NCBI RefSeq assembly: GCF_009796845.1
Contig: NZ_CP047025.1
Coordinates: forward strand, 2,480,001 to 2,544,000
Source: Cobetia sp. L2A1
GTDB lineage: Bacteria; Pseudomonadota; Gammaproteobacteria; Pseudomonadales; Halomonadaceae
Length of the DNA stretch: 64,000 nt
Direction of reading: 5' to 3'
A program made the translations under genes and the position numbers. Below are positions 45,186 through 54,031 of the stretch, one piece after another. The notes beneath the pieces are model-generated. The model was not told where the DNA came from and did no database searches. It saw only the letters and a list, made by a program, of their open reading frames with translations. The stretch's first letter is position 1; each line of letters begins with the position of its first letter.

Positions 45186-46169
45186 TCAGCAATCCTTACT
45201 CATAATTTTTGAAAACGTCAGCGTCATGACATCAAGTGCTTCAGAGAGTGAGTCAGAAGAAGATGAAGCTGAAGAACCTTGATACATGCACCAATCATCA
45301 TTACCGATAAAGTTATCAGAGATGAATTGATTATCCTTGGCATATTCTTTCAATATGCGCTGCCTGGAGGCTGACGAAAGATATTCATCATTTCGGCGGT
45401 AAAGCCCTGGATGCCCTGACGCATACTGTTCAAGCTGATGCTTGATGGTCTCGTCATGTATATCATGAAAGATATGATTGACCTTGGACAGCGCATCACA
45501 CAGATAAGGGTTCAGGCTCTTGTTGTCAGTGGAATCTACCGGCTTCTGGACGCCGTTCTTGATCCCGAGGCGTGCAAAGAAATCACTGACCAGATCACCT
45601 TCAAACAGACTGCCACGCAACAACGGCACTACCGTAACATTGTCTTTGCCATAGAGATTGCTGAAGGCACTGGCAATGACGCGATAGTTGGGATTCCTGT
45701 TCTTCAGCGCTTGGCTTACGAAAGCCTCCAATGTCAATCCTTTCTTGTAGCCCCATTGCTGCCAGGCCGACATGATGAACTGATCTTGACGGCGAATATA
45801 ATAGATCACCTCATGACTATCGAAGGTGTCACGCACCAGGCGATGAATATTTAAGCCTGCGGGTGACGCCAATTGATTGACCAGGTTTTCGGCACTGATC
45901 AAGACAGTCTTGGAGGTATGACCGTACTTTTTCTTCAGTCGCCTTAATGCAGTATTGAGAGGCGCCAAGTCTTTCTGTTCCATAGCATGACGGAAAAAGG
46001 CTCGCGGTGTTTCACCACCAGGATTGAAGCCATCATCACCCGGAGTGCGCATCTGTGGGTCAGGCACAATAATATCATGGGACTCCAAGAGATTACGGTT
46101 CTTGATGATCGCCTTCTGAATCGTTGTAGAACCGCACTTGGAGTGGCCCGGATGTACTATCAGTTTCAT
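45186..46169 (-). CDS. P-loop sulfotransferase-like protein
   Basis: A 327-aa protein with a P-loop KLIVHPGHSKCGSTTIQKAI at the N-terminus, the 5'-PAPS-binding pattern, and VIYYIRRQDQFIMSAWQQWG, the 3'-phosphate-binding strand with R-x-x-x-x-x-x-S. A C-terminal helical region of about 100 residues follows. It overlaps the next upstream gene by 4 bp. It is one of three such proteins in the middle of the locus. Sulfate transfer to a capsule sugar is inferred. Confidence 0.72.
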   Translation of the reverse strand: MKLIVHPGHSKCGSTTIQKAIIKNRNLLESHDIIVPDPQMRTPGDDGFNPGGETPRAFFRHAMEQKDLAPLNTALRRLKKKYGHTSKTVLISAENLVNQLASPAGLNIHRLVRDTFDSHEVIYYIRRQDQFIMSAWQQWGYKKGLTLEAFVSQALKNRNPNYRVIASAFSNLYGKDNVTVVPLLRGSLFEGDLVSDFFARLGIKNGVQKPVDSTDNKSLNPYLCDALSKVNHIFHDIHDETIKHQLEQYASGHPGLYRRNDEYLSSASRQRILKEYAKDNQFISDNFIGNDDWCMYQGSSASSSSDSLSEALDVMTLTFSKIMSKDC

Positions 46170-47101
46170 GCCAAATCATCCAATGAAAGACTATCTTCAG
46201 GTAAGACATTGATTGGAGAGTAATCTGTCTTGATAAGACCTGCTGATGGCAATTCAAACAACTCGATCAGCTTCTCATTACCTTGCTTAAAGTTGGCATC
46301 AAAAGCTTGCTGCTCCGCAACTGAAAACAATATCTTTTGGTCATGCTCATGATCAATTGCTTTCGACAATGCGATAATCTTGTCACGTCTTTGGGCAAAC
46401 TCACCATTGCCGGACGCTCCTCGTCCAAACTTCTGTACCAATAATAAACAACGTGTCGGTAACGAGGGATTGATAATAGCCGTCTCAGACAGTTGTCTGG
46501 CATCCTGGCGATACTCGATATCGAATGCTTGTAAGAAATCTTGTACAACCCGACGGCTATAGGGCAAAACCGATAGATTTTCCTCACCTACATGTTTTTC
46601 CCACTGACGAATGTGGTTCAGATAGTTTAACCACCCGATATTTCTCAGCGCAAGCGTAAAGAGTGAAGCGTCGTAACGGATATTTGGGTCTTTCACCAGC
46701 TGGTTGTAAAGAGACAGCAGGAGTTCAGACTGCGGACGTACAGTGAACAACACCTTGACTGTCTCAAAATGCTCCGCGACAAAAATCCGAAAACGAGGAT
46801 TGTTGAAGTACATCGGTGATAGTTCAGAAGACAACAGTACGCTAGGCGCAGGACTCTCCTCCATTTCGATACGCAGTTTTTCCAAGGCATCGGCAGGTGA
46901 CATATCACTTTGATATGCACCACTACCTTGGAAAGACAATGCAAAAGGATGATGGGAGTGATCAGGCCACTGCAAGGACTGAGGGTAAAGAATGCCCTTG
47001 TCAAGAAAGTCGGCATATTGTGCCTGAATCTGGGACTGGACTGCCGATGTTCCCGTCTTCGACCAGCCAACGTGAAGGTACAAAGTATCTTTTTTCATCA
47101 T
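46166..47101 (-). CDS. P-loop sulfotransferase-like protein
   Basis: A 311-aa protein starting MMKKDTLYLHVGWSKTGTSA, a clear 5'-PAPS loop, then KVLFTVRPQSELLLSLYNQL, matching the 3'-phosphate site (R and S). The ATG at 47101 overlaps the previous stop by 4 bases; the next ATG is at 47098. It shares its general layout with the 45186 and 40866 proteins but is not a close copy. Adjacent to the RgpF/HAD gene, with which it is translationally coupled. Confidence 0.72.
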   Translation of the reverse strand: MMKKDTLYLHVGWSKTGTSAVQSQIQAQYADFLDKGILYPQSLQWPDHSHHPFALSFQGSGAYQSDMSPADALEKLRIEMEESPAPSVLLSSELSPMYFNNPRFRIFVAEHFETVKVLFTVRPQSELLLSLYNQLVKDPNIRYDASLFTLALRNIGWLNYLNHIRQWEKHVGEENLSVLPYSRRVVQDFLQAFDIEYRQDARQLSETAIINPSLPTRCLLLVQKFGRGASGNGEFAQRRDKIIALSKAIDHEHDQKILFSVAEQQAFDANFKQGNEKLIELFELPSAGLIKTDYSPINVLPEDSLSLDDLA

Positions 47102-49023
47102 TCACCAATAAACGGATTACGGCCGATCTGGCTCACCAGAGCGCCCCATTTGAGAATCTGGGCTTCATCCAAGGCATCTTTACCATTGAGGACATCGGGC
47201 ATGCCCAATGCACGCCACTTGTCCATTGGATGCAGGATATGGAAGCACACAAGCCCCATATCCCCCGGACGCTGAGCATCGGCAACGACATTGTCACCGA
47301 TATGCAGGTGACTACGGCCATGCTCATTGGCAAGGTCTTCCTTCACCATGGCCCACATGGTGCCACTGTCTTTGCGCTTGCCTTCCTCGCTGGACACCAT
47401 CAGGCGATAGGCCGCAGCGACGCCTGCCTTGCGCAACATCAAGCCAACCTGATCACGCGTGTAGTAGGTATCAGAGATGACCCACAGGACGTGACCGGAA
47501 GACCCAAGATGATTGAACAGCTCTACCATTTCATCCTTGGGCTGAATCATCGCGAGGTCCAACTCGAACTCACGCTTCATCCACCCTTGTGCGACGTCTT
47601 TTGTGACCTTCAGAACATCTGCAAGTTCATCGTAGATGGCATCGATACGAATATCGCCCTGGAAGCTGGCACGCTTGCGCAACGTGAACTCCGCCTTGTT
47701 ACGCAATGCCACGAAGTCATGGGCAGATGTCACTACGCCTTGCTCTACCAGCCACTTGCCCAATTTGAGCTTGGCGTAATCCGCCACGGTAAATTCACGG
47801 CGCACCAGGGTATCAAACACATCGAAGCTGATGATCTGATGCGATTGGATCGCGGGTAGATGCTGTTCGATGGAACCATGGTAACTAGCGGTGATATAGC
47901 TCTGATCGGCCGTGAAATCACCGCTGGATGGGTGATAGAAGAATTGCCGATATCCGAGATTTTCAGCCTGAGCACCCAGCACGCGCTCCAGCGCATGCAG
48001 CTGAGAACCGTCATTGGGAAGTGGCTCTTCCGGAAAGTCCTCGTACTTCCAGACTCGATCCGCAATGCCCTTGAGTGCCATCGGCCGTGCCCAGAACATA
48101 CCGCCGGCCGGGTAGCTCAAGAAGTCATTTACGTGCTCTATCTCAAGAGATTCCTGCCATTCACGCATGAAGCCCTTGTTCATGGTCTGGTGGTTGACCC
48201 AGCTTGGCATCATCCAGAATGTCGTTGGATAGTAGAGCCCCAAGGTGTCATCTGCTGCGAAAGCGTTCAGTGCACGTTTGACCACAGACTTGTCGCGAAG
48301 AAGAAACTCGGTGAGATAGTCCGCCCACTGGGTCTGCTCACGCCCTGAATACAGTGATTTCTTGGAGTGCAGATGACAGAAGAGATCATAATCTTCAAGT
48401 TGATCTGCGTATTCGACAAGCAGCGGACCAAAGTTACGTCCACGGTTGGGAACCCGCCGTGTCTCGACACGGGAAACGCAGGCATGACGCGAAAAGGTCT
48501 TCCTGGCGCGAGTTTCATCGACCCCTGCCGCCAAGGTCAACAGAACATCAACATTGATCGGCATATCATTTAGCGCTTCAGCAAAGCGATCAATGAAGTC
48601 TTCATAAAAGACGTGCAGGCAAATGGCCATCTTCAACTGACTGGCGGCTTCTGACAGAGGGATATCCAACGGCATACGAGAATTTGGTACCCAGCGAGGC
48701 GTCAGCGGGACATGCTGGCGCCCTTCCTGCTTGCCGTTCTTCAGATAATGAAACAGTGGGCTTTGCTGGTCATAGAATACGTCCATGTACATGCGATGGT
48801 AGCTCTCACCATCGAAGGCTGGTGACGGATGCACCGGCGCAAAGCGGGATTTGTGGAGATAGTCCTGGAAAGCATCTGCCGAGCTTGCGAACTTCTGGCC
48901 GTATTGCTGCTGATACCAACCCGCATCGAAGAGACCAAGCGCCTCAGCTTGTTGTAATTGGGTCTGATCCACGACAGGTAAGGCCTCTTGTTTGCGCTTG
49001 TTGAAGATGTTGAATGTTTTCAT
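47098..49023 (-). CDS. Rhamnan synthesis protein F domain fused to HAD hydrolase domain
   Basis: A 641-aa protein. Residues 35-110 hold the FDAGWYQQQYGQ and FDGESYHRMYMDV-type repeat, residues 130-390 the RgpF (rhamnan synthesis F) domain with ICLHVFYEDFIDRFAEAL, RVPNRGRNFGPLLVEYADQ and CHLHSKKS, and residues 393-610 a HAD-like domain (ISFDVFDTLVRREFTVADYA, then VISDTYYTRDQV, GKRKDSG and HIGDNVVADAQRPG). Both catalytic aspartates of the HAD motif I are present (DVFD). The protein probably extends or modifies rhamnose chains. The start has GAGAGG. The next gene upstream encodes the domain that usually follows this HAD module. Confidence 0.85.
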   Translation of the reverse strand: MKTFNIFNKRKQEALPVVDQTQLQQAEALGLFDAGWYQQQYGQKFASSADAFQDYLHKSRFAPVHPSPAFDGESYHRMYMDVFYDQQSPLFHYLKNGKQEGRQHVPLTPRWVPNSRMPLDIPLSEAASQLKMAICLHVFYEDFIDRFAEALNDMPINVDVLLTLAAGVDETRARKTFSRHACVSRVETRRVPNRGRNFGPLLVEYADQLEDYDLFCHLHSKKSLYSGREQTQWADYLTEFLLRDKSVVKRALNAFAADDTLGLYYPTTFWMMPSWVNHQTMNKGFMREWQESLEIEHVNDFLSYPAGGMFWARPMALKGIADRVWKYEDFPEEPLPNDGSQLHALERVLGAQAENLGYRQFFYHPSSGDFTADQSYITASYHGSIEQHLPAIQSHQIISFDVFDTLVRREFTVADYAKLKLGKWLVEQGVVTSAHDFVALRNKAEFTLRKRASFQGDIRIDAIYDELADVLKVTKDVAQGWMKREFELDLAMIQPKDEMVELFNHLGSSGHVLWVISDTYYTRDQVGLMLRKAGVAAAYRLMVSSEEGKRKDSGTMWAMVKEDLANEHGRSHLHIGDNVVADAQRPGDMGLVCFHILHPMDKWRALGMPDVLNGKDALDEAQILKWGALVSQIGRNPFIGE

Positions 49024-49035
49024 GATGCCTCTCGA

Positions 49036-50079
49036 TCAAATGTTGAAAAGGGCGAGTGGATTGAGAATCCCGTTACCCGAGAAGTCATCATCAACAAAGA
49101 ACAGGTGCCAGGCACACTGCGGTATGGCTCCCTGTCGTGTGGTAAAGCTCTCATACATCTGCTCGACTTCTTCGGAGGTAAAAGTGACCTCGTCTGCCAT
49201 CCAAGTCGCAACCTGCTCAATGGCACCATCAAAGACTTGCTGTAAATCCTGGAAATGTCGCTGAGTCGCCGCCTGGCGTCCATAGCAGAACTCGAAGCCA
49301 CCATCGCTGTCTTCGCGTACATCGACCACCTGGCCATGCGGCGCTGTCATCAATGATTCGAACAGCAAGGAGCGGTCCAACATCTGGAAGCCGTCGCCCC
49401 ATGAAGCGTTCTCCCGGAAGACACCCTCCAGAGTTGCAACACCTGCACCATGCTGGTTCCCACTTTGCTTGGTCGTGACGTAATAAAGCCCATGCGTGTC
49501 ACGCTCCAACATGCGAGTCAACAATTTCTGAATGGTTCCTGAGTATCCCAAGTCAAGCATCATGGGCTGCGGGCCTGTTTTCAAACCCAGTGCTGCCAGA
49601 TAAGCCATCACACCCTGCAGAGTGGGAGCGACCAAGGCTTTCAGCCTTGGTACATGAGGCTCCAGCCACATGATGGCATCTGATTGCTGTTCAGGGAGCT
49701 TGATCTGCATCTGTAACAGCTCAACGGGCAGGACGCTGAAAGCTTCATGCATCTGAAGCCCAAATCGCTTGCGCATGAGATCCAGCATTGACCCTTCAAA
49801 GTCATTCGCAAGCGCTAACGGCCAAAGATAATCATGACCGAGATTTGCGCGGAACAACAAGGTACGTGAGACCTTCAAATACCGTGGAGCATATTCCAAC
49901 TCAATATGTCCATGGGCATTCAGATGAGACAACAGTCGCTCGAAGCACCAACCCTCACGGGCCAGACATACCGGTACTCGCCCTGCTCCTTTCGCTTCTA
50001 CTTCCTTGGCATACACCAGAAATGCCGGTCCCATGAAACTGGCACCAAACTCTCTGAGAGCCTGACGAGTATTCTTCAT
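49036..50079 (-). CDS. Predicted HAD-associated C-terminal domain protein (COG5610-type), separate gene
   Basis: A 347-aa protein resembling the C-terminal half of COG5610 HAD hydrolases: GRVPVCLAREGWCFERLLSH, YAPRYLKVSRTLLFRANLGH, and PMMLDLGYSGTIQKLLTRML (the D-x-G-(Y/W)-S-G-T-I-Q motif). The HAD half normally encoded before it is in the next gene (47098-49023), not here. Only 12 bp separate them. The gene order is therefore reversed compared with the usual fusion. Function unknown; associated with rhamnan synthesis by context. Confidence 0.75.
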   Translation of the reverse strand: MKNTRQALREFGASFMGPAFLVYAKEVEAKGAGRVPVCLAREGWCFERLLSHLNAHGHIELEYAPRYLKVSRTLLFRANLGHDYLWPLALANDFEGSMLDLMRKRFGLQMHEAFSVLPVELLQMQIKLPEQQSDAIMWLEPHVPRLKALVAPTLQGVMAYLAALGLKTGPQPMMLDLGYSGTIQKLLTRMLERDTHGLYYVTTKQSGNQHGAGVATLEGVFRENASWGDGFQMLDRSLLFESLMTAPHGQVVDVREDSDGGFEFCYGRQAATQRHFQDLQQVFDGAIEQVATWMADEVTFTSEEVEQMYESFTTRQGAIPQCAWHLFFVDDDFSGNGILNPLALFNI

Positions 50080-50179
50080 CTTGTCACCAATCCCTTAATT
50101 TACGATCTAGATATACTCTTGATGATACTCAGATACGCGACTTCATGATCACCTCAAACTCCAATGATACCAAATCTTC

Positions 50180-50728
50180 TCAGACGAAAACTGCAGCCTC
50201 TTCAAAAGACTTGCCTTCTTCATCCTTTCCAGAGAGTTGAGGTGACTCACCATTGATCAGAGGCCACTCAACTCCTACCGTGGCATCGTTCCATTTCAGT
50301 GAATACTCATCACCAGGCGCATAGTAATCACTACACTTGTACTGGAACTCCGCAGACTCACTGGTGACATAGAAGCCGTGCGCGAATCCCGGTGGTACCC
50401 ATAGCATCTGCTTGTTGTCTTCGCTCAACAGCGCACCCACCCACTGGCCGAAAGTCGGGCTGCTCTTGCGCATGTCGACGGCTACATCGAACACTTCACC
50501 CTGTGTCACGCGTACCAGCTTGCCCTGCGGCTGATTCAGCTGGTAATGCAAGCCACGCAAGATGCCCTGACGAGATTTGCTATGGTTATCTTGCACGAAG
50601 GTGTAGTCACCGCAGTGCTCGACAAATTCGCTATGACGAAAGGTTTCCATGAAGAAACCGCGCTCATCACCGAACACTTGCGGAGTCAGGAGCACGACTT
50701 CAGGAATGGCGAGTTTTTCGTAATTCAT
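50180..50728 (-). CDS. rfbC: dTDP-4-dehydrorhamnose 3,5-epimerase
   Basis: A protein of 182 aa (RmlC). It converts dTDP-4-keto-6-deoxyglucose to dTDP-4-keto-rhamnose. Family landmarks: VFGDERGFFMETFRHSEF, FVQDNHSKSRQGILRGLHYQ with the catalytic His, GVFDVAVDMRKSSPTFGQWV-like core, and PPGFAHGFYV. The start at 50728 has AGAG upstream, 15 codons inside the open frame. A terminator separates it from rfbA, unlike the usual tight rml operon. Confidence 0.95.
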   Translation of the reverse strand: MNYEKLAIPEVVLLTPQVFGDERGFFMETFRHSEFVEHCGDYTFVQDNHSKSRQGILRGLHYQLNQPQGKLVRVTQGEVFDVAVDMRKSSPTFGQWVGALLSEDNKQMLWVPPGFAHGFYVTSESAEFQYKCSDYYAPGDEYSLKWNDATVGVEWPLINGESPQLSGKDEEGKSFEEAAVFV

Positions 50729-50785
50729 GCACGTCTCTTTGGTAAGTGACCACTCTTGGTGGAATGATCTCAAGATTGAAAAACA

Positions 50786-50827
50786 AAAATTCCCGAAGTG
50801 ATTGCGGTAGACGCGGTCACTTCGGGA
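50786..50827 (-). terminator. Intrinsic terminator between rfbA and rfbC
   Basis: TCCCGAAGTGA pairs perfectly with TCACTTCGGGA (11-bp stem, 50791-50801 with 50817-50827, 15-base loop), followed on the minus strand by ATTTTTGTTTTT. This is a strong terminator after rfbA and a 35-codon frame. rfbC lies only 58 bp beyond it. Confidence 0.85.
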
Positions 50828-50839
50828 TAGTCATCATAA

Positions 50840-50947
50840 TTACAGACAAGGAAAAATCACTATGCCTCGACTACCATGGAATTCTTTACTAAAGTCCATA
50901 TACTCGTCATATATCCAAAATATACGGCCGTCTGGCTTATCATGCAT
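50840..50947 (-). CDS. Possible small open reading frame (35 aa)
   Basis: Starts at an ATG at 50947 and reads MHDKPDGRIFWIYDEYMDFS then 15 more residues to TAA at 50840. The frame is also open for 13 codons upstream of the ATG. The peptide is acidic and aromatic-rich, and it lies between rfbA and the terminator. No ribosome site is clear. It may be the tail of a lost gene rather than a working one. Confidence 0.25.
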   Translation of the reverse strand: MHDKPDGRIFWIYDEYMDFSKEFHGSRGIVIFPCL

Positions 50948-50982
50948 AAAAGCTTTAGTGCACAAATCTGCGGCTTGATGAC

Positions 50983-51873
50983 TTACACGTTACCGCCACG
51001 CTTGTCGTCCAGACGCTTGAGCAGGTACTGGCCATAGCCGGTCTTCTTCAGTGCGGTACCTTGTGCTTCCAGCTGCTCGTCACTGATCCAGCCGTTGGTC
51101 CAGGAAATCTCTTCCAGGCATGCCACCTTCAAGCCTTGACGGTGCTCGATGGTCTGCACGTACTGACCCGCTTCCAGCAGGCTGTCGTGGGTGCCGGTGT
51201 CCAGCCACGCGAAACCGCGGCCCAGACGCTCGACCCGCAGGTCACCGCGCTCCAGATAGGCATTGTTGACGCTGGTGATTTCCAGCTCACCGCGCTCTGA
51301 CGGCTCAACCTGTTTGGCGATCTCGACCACATCGTTGTCGTAGAAATAGAGGCCGGTCACCGCGTACGGTGACTTGGGCTTGAGCGGCTTCTCTTCAATG
51401 GAAATCGCGGTGCCTGACTCGTCAAACTCGACCACACCGAAGCGCTCCGGATCTTGTACCAGGTAGCCGAAGACGGTCGCGCCACTCGGCTGATCTGCCG
51501 CGCGCTTCAGCTGCTCGGAGAAGTGCTGACCGTGGAAGATGTTGTCACCCAGCACCAGGCAGACCGGATCATTGCCGATGAATTCTTCACCGATGATGAA
51601 CGCCTGCGCCAGGCCATCGGGGCTTGGCTGCACGGCATACTCGAAGCGCACGCCATACTGGTCGCCGTTGCCAAGCAGCTTTTCATACTGCGGTAGATCT
51701 TCCGGGGTGGAGATGATCAGTATCTCGCGGATACCGGCCAGCATCAGTACCGACACCGGATAGAAGATCATCGGCTTGTCGTAGATCGGCAGCAGTTGCT
51801 TGGAAACACCCAGCGTGATGGGGTGCAGTCGTGTACCGGAACCGCCGGCGAGAATGATACCCTTGCGCGCCAT
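50983..51873 (-). CDS. rfbA: Glucose-1-phosphate thymidylyltransferase
   Basis: A 296-aa enzyme (RmlA) that makes dTDP-glucose from dTTP and glucose-1-phosphate, the first step of dTDP-L-rhamnose synthesis. Signature [20 protein letters not shown], then [28 protein letters not shown] with the metal aspartate, and [16 protein letters not shown]. Length fits the family. AAGGAAA is upstream. It ends 35 bp before the small frame and the terminator. Confidence 0.97.
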   Translation of the reverse strand: MARKGIILAGGSGTRLHPITLGVSKQLLPIYDKPMIFYPVSVLMLAGIREILIISTPEDLPQYEKLLGNGDQYGVRFEYAVQPSPDGLAQAFIIGEEFIGNDPVCLVLGDNIFHGQHFSEQLKRAADQPSGATVFGYLVQDPERFGVVEFDESGTAISIEEKPLKPKSPYAVTGLYFYDNDVVEIAKQVEPSERGELEITSVNNAYLERGDLRVERLGRGFAWLDTGTHDSLLEAGQYVQTIEHRQGLKVACLEEISWTNGWISDEQLEAQGTALKKTGYGQYLLKRLDDKRGGNV

Positions 51874-52015
51874 ATAAAATTTCCTTGTCGTATCGACGTT
51901 TAGTGTTACGCGGAGAAATTGAGTCGTCCAGTCTGCCCAGCAATTATCATATCGCTATCAAGTGGTGAGATAGATCAGACTTTGATGCCAGAGGCTAATA
52001 ATGCACAACTCTAAC

Positions 52016-52939
52016 TCAACGATCGAGATGTTCTGTCAGGGTCAGTGACAACTGAGCGTCCCAACTCGGCAGTGAATAGCCCAATGCCGCTTCCAACTTG
52101 CCCAATGCCAGTCGCGAGTTCAACGGGCGCGCAGCGGGTGTCGGGTAGTCAGCGGTCGGAATGCCGCCCAGCGTCTCAGGGTCAATCGCCAGCGTCTCTC
52201 CCAGCTCGATGGCCTGGCGGAAGATGGCCTGGGCGAAACCGTGCCAGCTGGTAGTGCCTCGCGGGGCCAGATGATACAGACCACTCGCGATATTCTGGCG
52301 CAACGCCTCACAGGTCAGTTGCGCGATCAATCGGGCGGGGGTCGGTGCGCCGATCTGATCGTTGACGATGTTCAGCGTGTCACGGTCACGCCCGAGCTTG
52401 AGCATCGTTTTCATGAAGTTGTTGCCGCGCGCGGCGTACACCCAGCTGGTACGCAACACCAGATGACGGCACTCACTCGCCATCACGGCGTCATCGCCGG
52501 CCAGCTTGCTCTCACCGTAGACCGAGAGCGGCGCTGTCGGACTGTCCTCGCTCCAGAACTGCTCGCCATCGCCCGGATAGACGTAGTCGGAGGAATAGTG
52601 CACCAGCACCGCGCCCAAGGCGCTTGCTTTCTCCGCCAACAGCGCCGGTAGCTCAGCATTGAGCCGCATGGCGTCTTCGCGTTGCGCTTCGGCCTTGTCG
52701 ACGGCGGTCCAGGCGGCAGCATTGAGTATCAGCTGTGGTTGATAGGCATCCACATAGGCGGCCACCGCGTCCACATCACTGGCATCCATGTCACTGCGGC
52801 GCGGGGCACGCACTTCTCCGAATGGCGCGAAGCTGCGCTGCAACTCGAACCCGACCTGGCCATTGCCGCCAAGAATGAGAATTCTGCCGAAACCGTTGTT
52901 CAACGGCGTGGTGCACGGTGCCATCTTGTCCGCTGCCAT
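52016..52939 (-). CDS. rfbD: dTDP-4-dehydrorhamnose reductase
   Basis: A protein of 307 aa (RmlD), the last step to dTDP-L-rhamnose, using NADPH. The Rossmann loop is GGNGQVGFELQRSF, the catalytic tyrosine and lysine are YGESK and the conserved SDYVYPGDG loop is present. The start at 52939 follows GGGAG; the open frame begins 21 codons earlier. The gene begins 2 bp after the end of rfbB. Alanine-rich tail typical of the family. Confidence 0.95.
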   Translation of the reverse strand: MAADKMAPCTTPLNNGFGRILILGGNGQVGFELQRSFAPFGEVRAPRRSDMDASDVDAVAAYVDAYQPQLILNAAAWTAVDKAEAQREDAMRLNAELPALLAEKASALGAVLVHYSSDYVYPGDGEQFWSEDSPTAPLSVYGESKLAGDDAVMASECRHLVLRTSWVYAARGNNFMKTMLKLGRDRDTLNIVNDQIGAPTPARLIAQLTCEALRQNIASGLYHLAPRGTTSWHGFAQAIFRQAIELGETLAIDPETLGGIPTADYPTPAARPLNSRLALGKLEAALGYSLPSWDAQLSLTLTEHLDR

Positions 52940-52941
52940 GA

Positions 52942-54030
52942 TCAGCTCCCGGTTCCGAGGCGCTCGCCACGGTAGCTGCCGTCCTGTACACGCTGCCACC
53001 AACTTTCATTGGCCAGATACCACTCGACCGTCTTGCGCAGGCCGGTCTCGAAGGTTTCCTGTGGTACCCAGCCCAGCTCACGCTCGATCTTGGCGGCATC
53101 GATGGCATAACGCACATCATGGCCCGGTCGATCCGTTACATAGCTGATGAGGTCTTCATAGTGGGCAATGCCAGCCGGCTTCTCGGGCACTAACTCTTCC
53201 AGCAGTGCACATAGTGTCTTGACGACCTCAATGTTCTGCTTCTCGTTATGGCCACCGATGTTGTAGGTCTCGGCAATCTCACCCTCGGTCGCGACCTTGA
53301 TCAGTGCACGTGCATGATCTTCCACGTACAGCCAGTCACGCACCTGCTTGCCATCGCCATACACCGGCAGTGACTTCCCTGCCAAGGCATTGAGAATCAT
53401 CAACGGAATCAGCTTCTCGGGGAAATGGAACGGGCCGTAATTGTTGGAGCAGTTGGTGACCAGTGTCGGCAGGCCATAGGTACGCTGCCAGGCCCGCACG
53501 AGGTGATCCGAACTGGCCTTGCTGGCCGAGTACGGAGAACTCGGGGCATAAGCTGTTGTCTCAGTAAAGAGGTCTTCTGGCCCTTCCAGATCGCCATACA
53601 CTTCATCTGTCGAAATATGATGGAACCGGAAACCGGCAGCCTTCTCGGCATCGGATGCTTTCAAGTCTTTCCAATAGTGACGTGCCGCTTCCAATAACTG
53701 ATAAGTGCCGACGATATTCGTCTCGATGAAATCTGCCGGGCCATCGATGGAGCGATCCACGTGACTCTCGGCCGCCAGGTGCATCACGATATCCGGCTGA
53801 AACTCCGCGAAGACAGCCTTCATCTTCTCGCCGTCACAGATATCGGCTTGCACGAAGTGATAGCGCTCGGAATTAGCGACATCAACTAATGACTCAAGAT
53901 TACCGGCATAGGTCAGCGCATCAAGGTTGATGACGGTGTGCTGGGTAGAACGGATCAGCTCACGGACGACCGCGGAGCCAATGAAGCCGGCTCCTCCTGT
54001 GATTAAAAAAACAAAATTATCTTTTTTCAT
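52942..54030 (-). CDS. rfbB: dTDP-glucose 4,6-dehydratase
   Basis: A protein of 362 aa (RmlB), the second step of dTDP-L-rhamnose synthesis. The NAD loop is [17 protein letters not shown], the substrate stretch [20 protein letters not shown], the catalytic triad Asp-Glu-Tyr region is [11 protein letters not shown], and [10 protein letters not shown] holds the tyrosine and lysine. The ATG at 54030 follows GGAAG; the longer frame starts at a TTG. It is one base after the stop of the preceding gene. Confidence 0.97.
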   Translation of the reverse strand: MKKDNFVFLITGGAGFIGSAVVRELIRSTQHTVINLDALTYAGNLESLVDVANSERYHFVQADICDGEKMKAVFAEFQPDIVMHLAAESHVDRSIDGPADFIETNIVGTYQLLEAARHYWKDLKASDAEKAAGFRFHHISTDEVYGDLEGPEDLFTETTAYAPSSPYSASKASSDHLVRAWQRTYGLPTLVTNCSNNYGPFHFPEKLIPLMILNALAGKSLPVYGDGKQVRDWLYVEDHARALIKVATEGEIAETYNIGGHNEKQNIEVVKTLCALLEELVPEKPAGIAHYEDLISYVTDRPGHDVRYAIDAAKIERELGWVPQETFETGLRKTVEWYLANESWWQRVQDGSYRGERLGTGS

Positions 54031-54031
54031 T

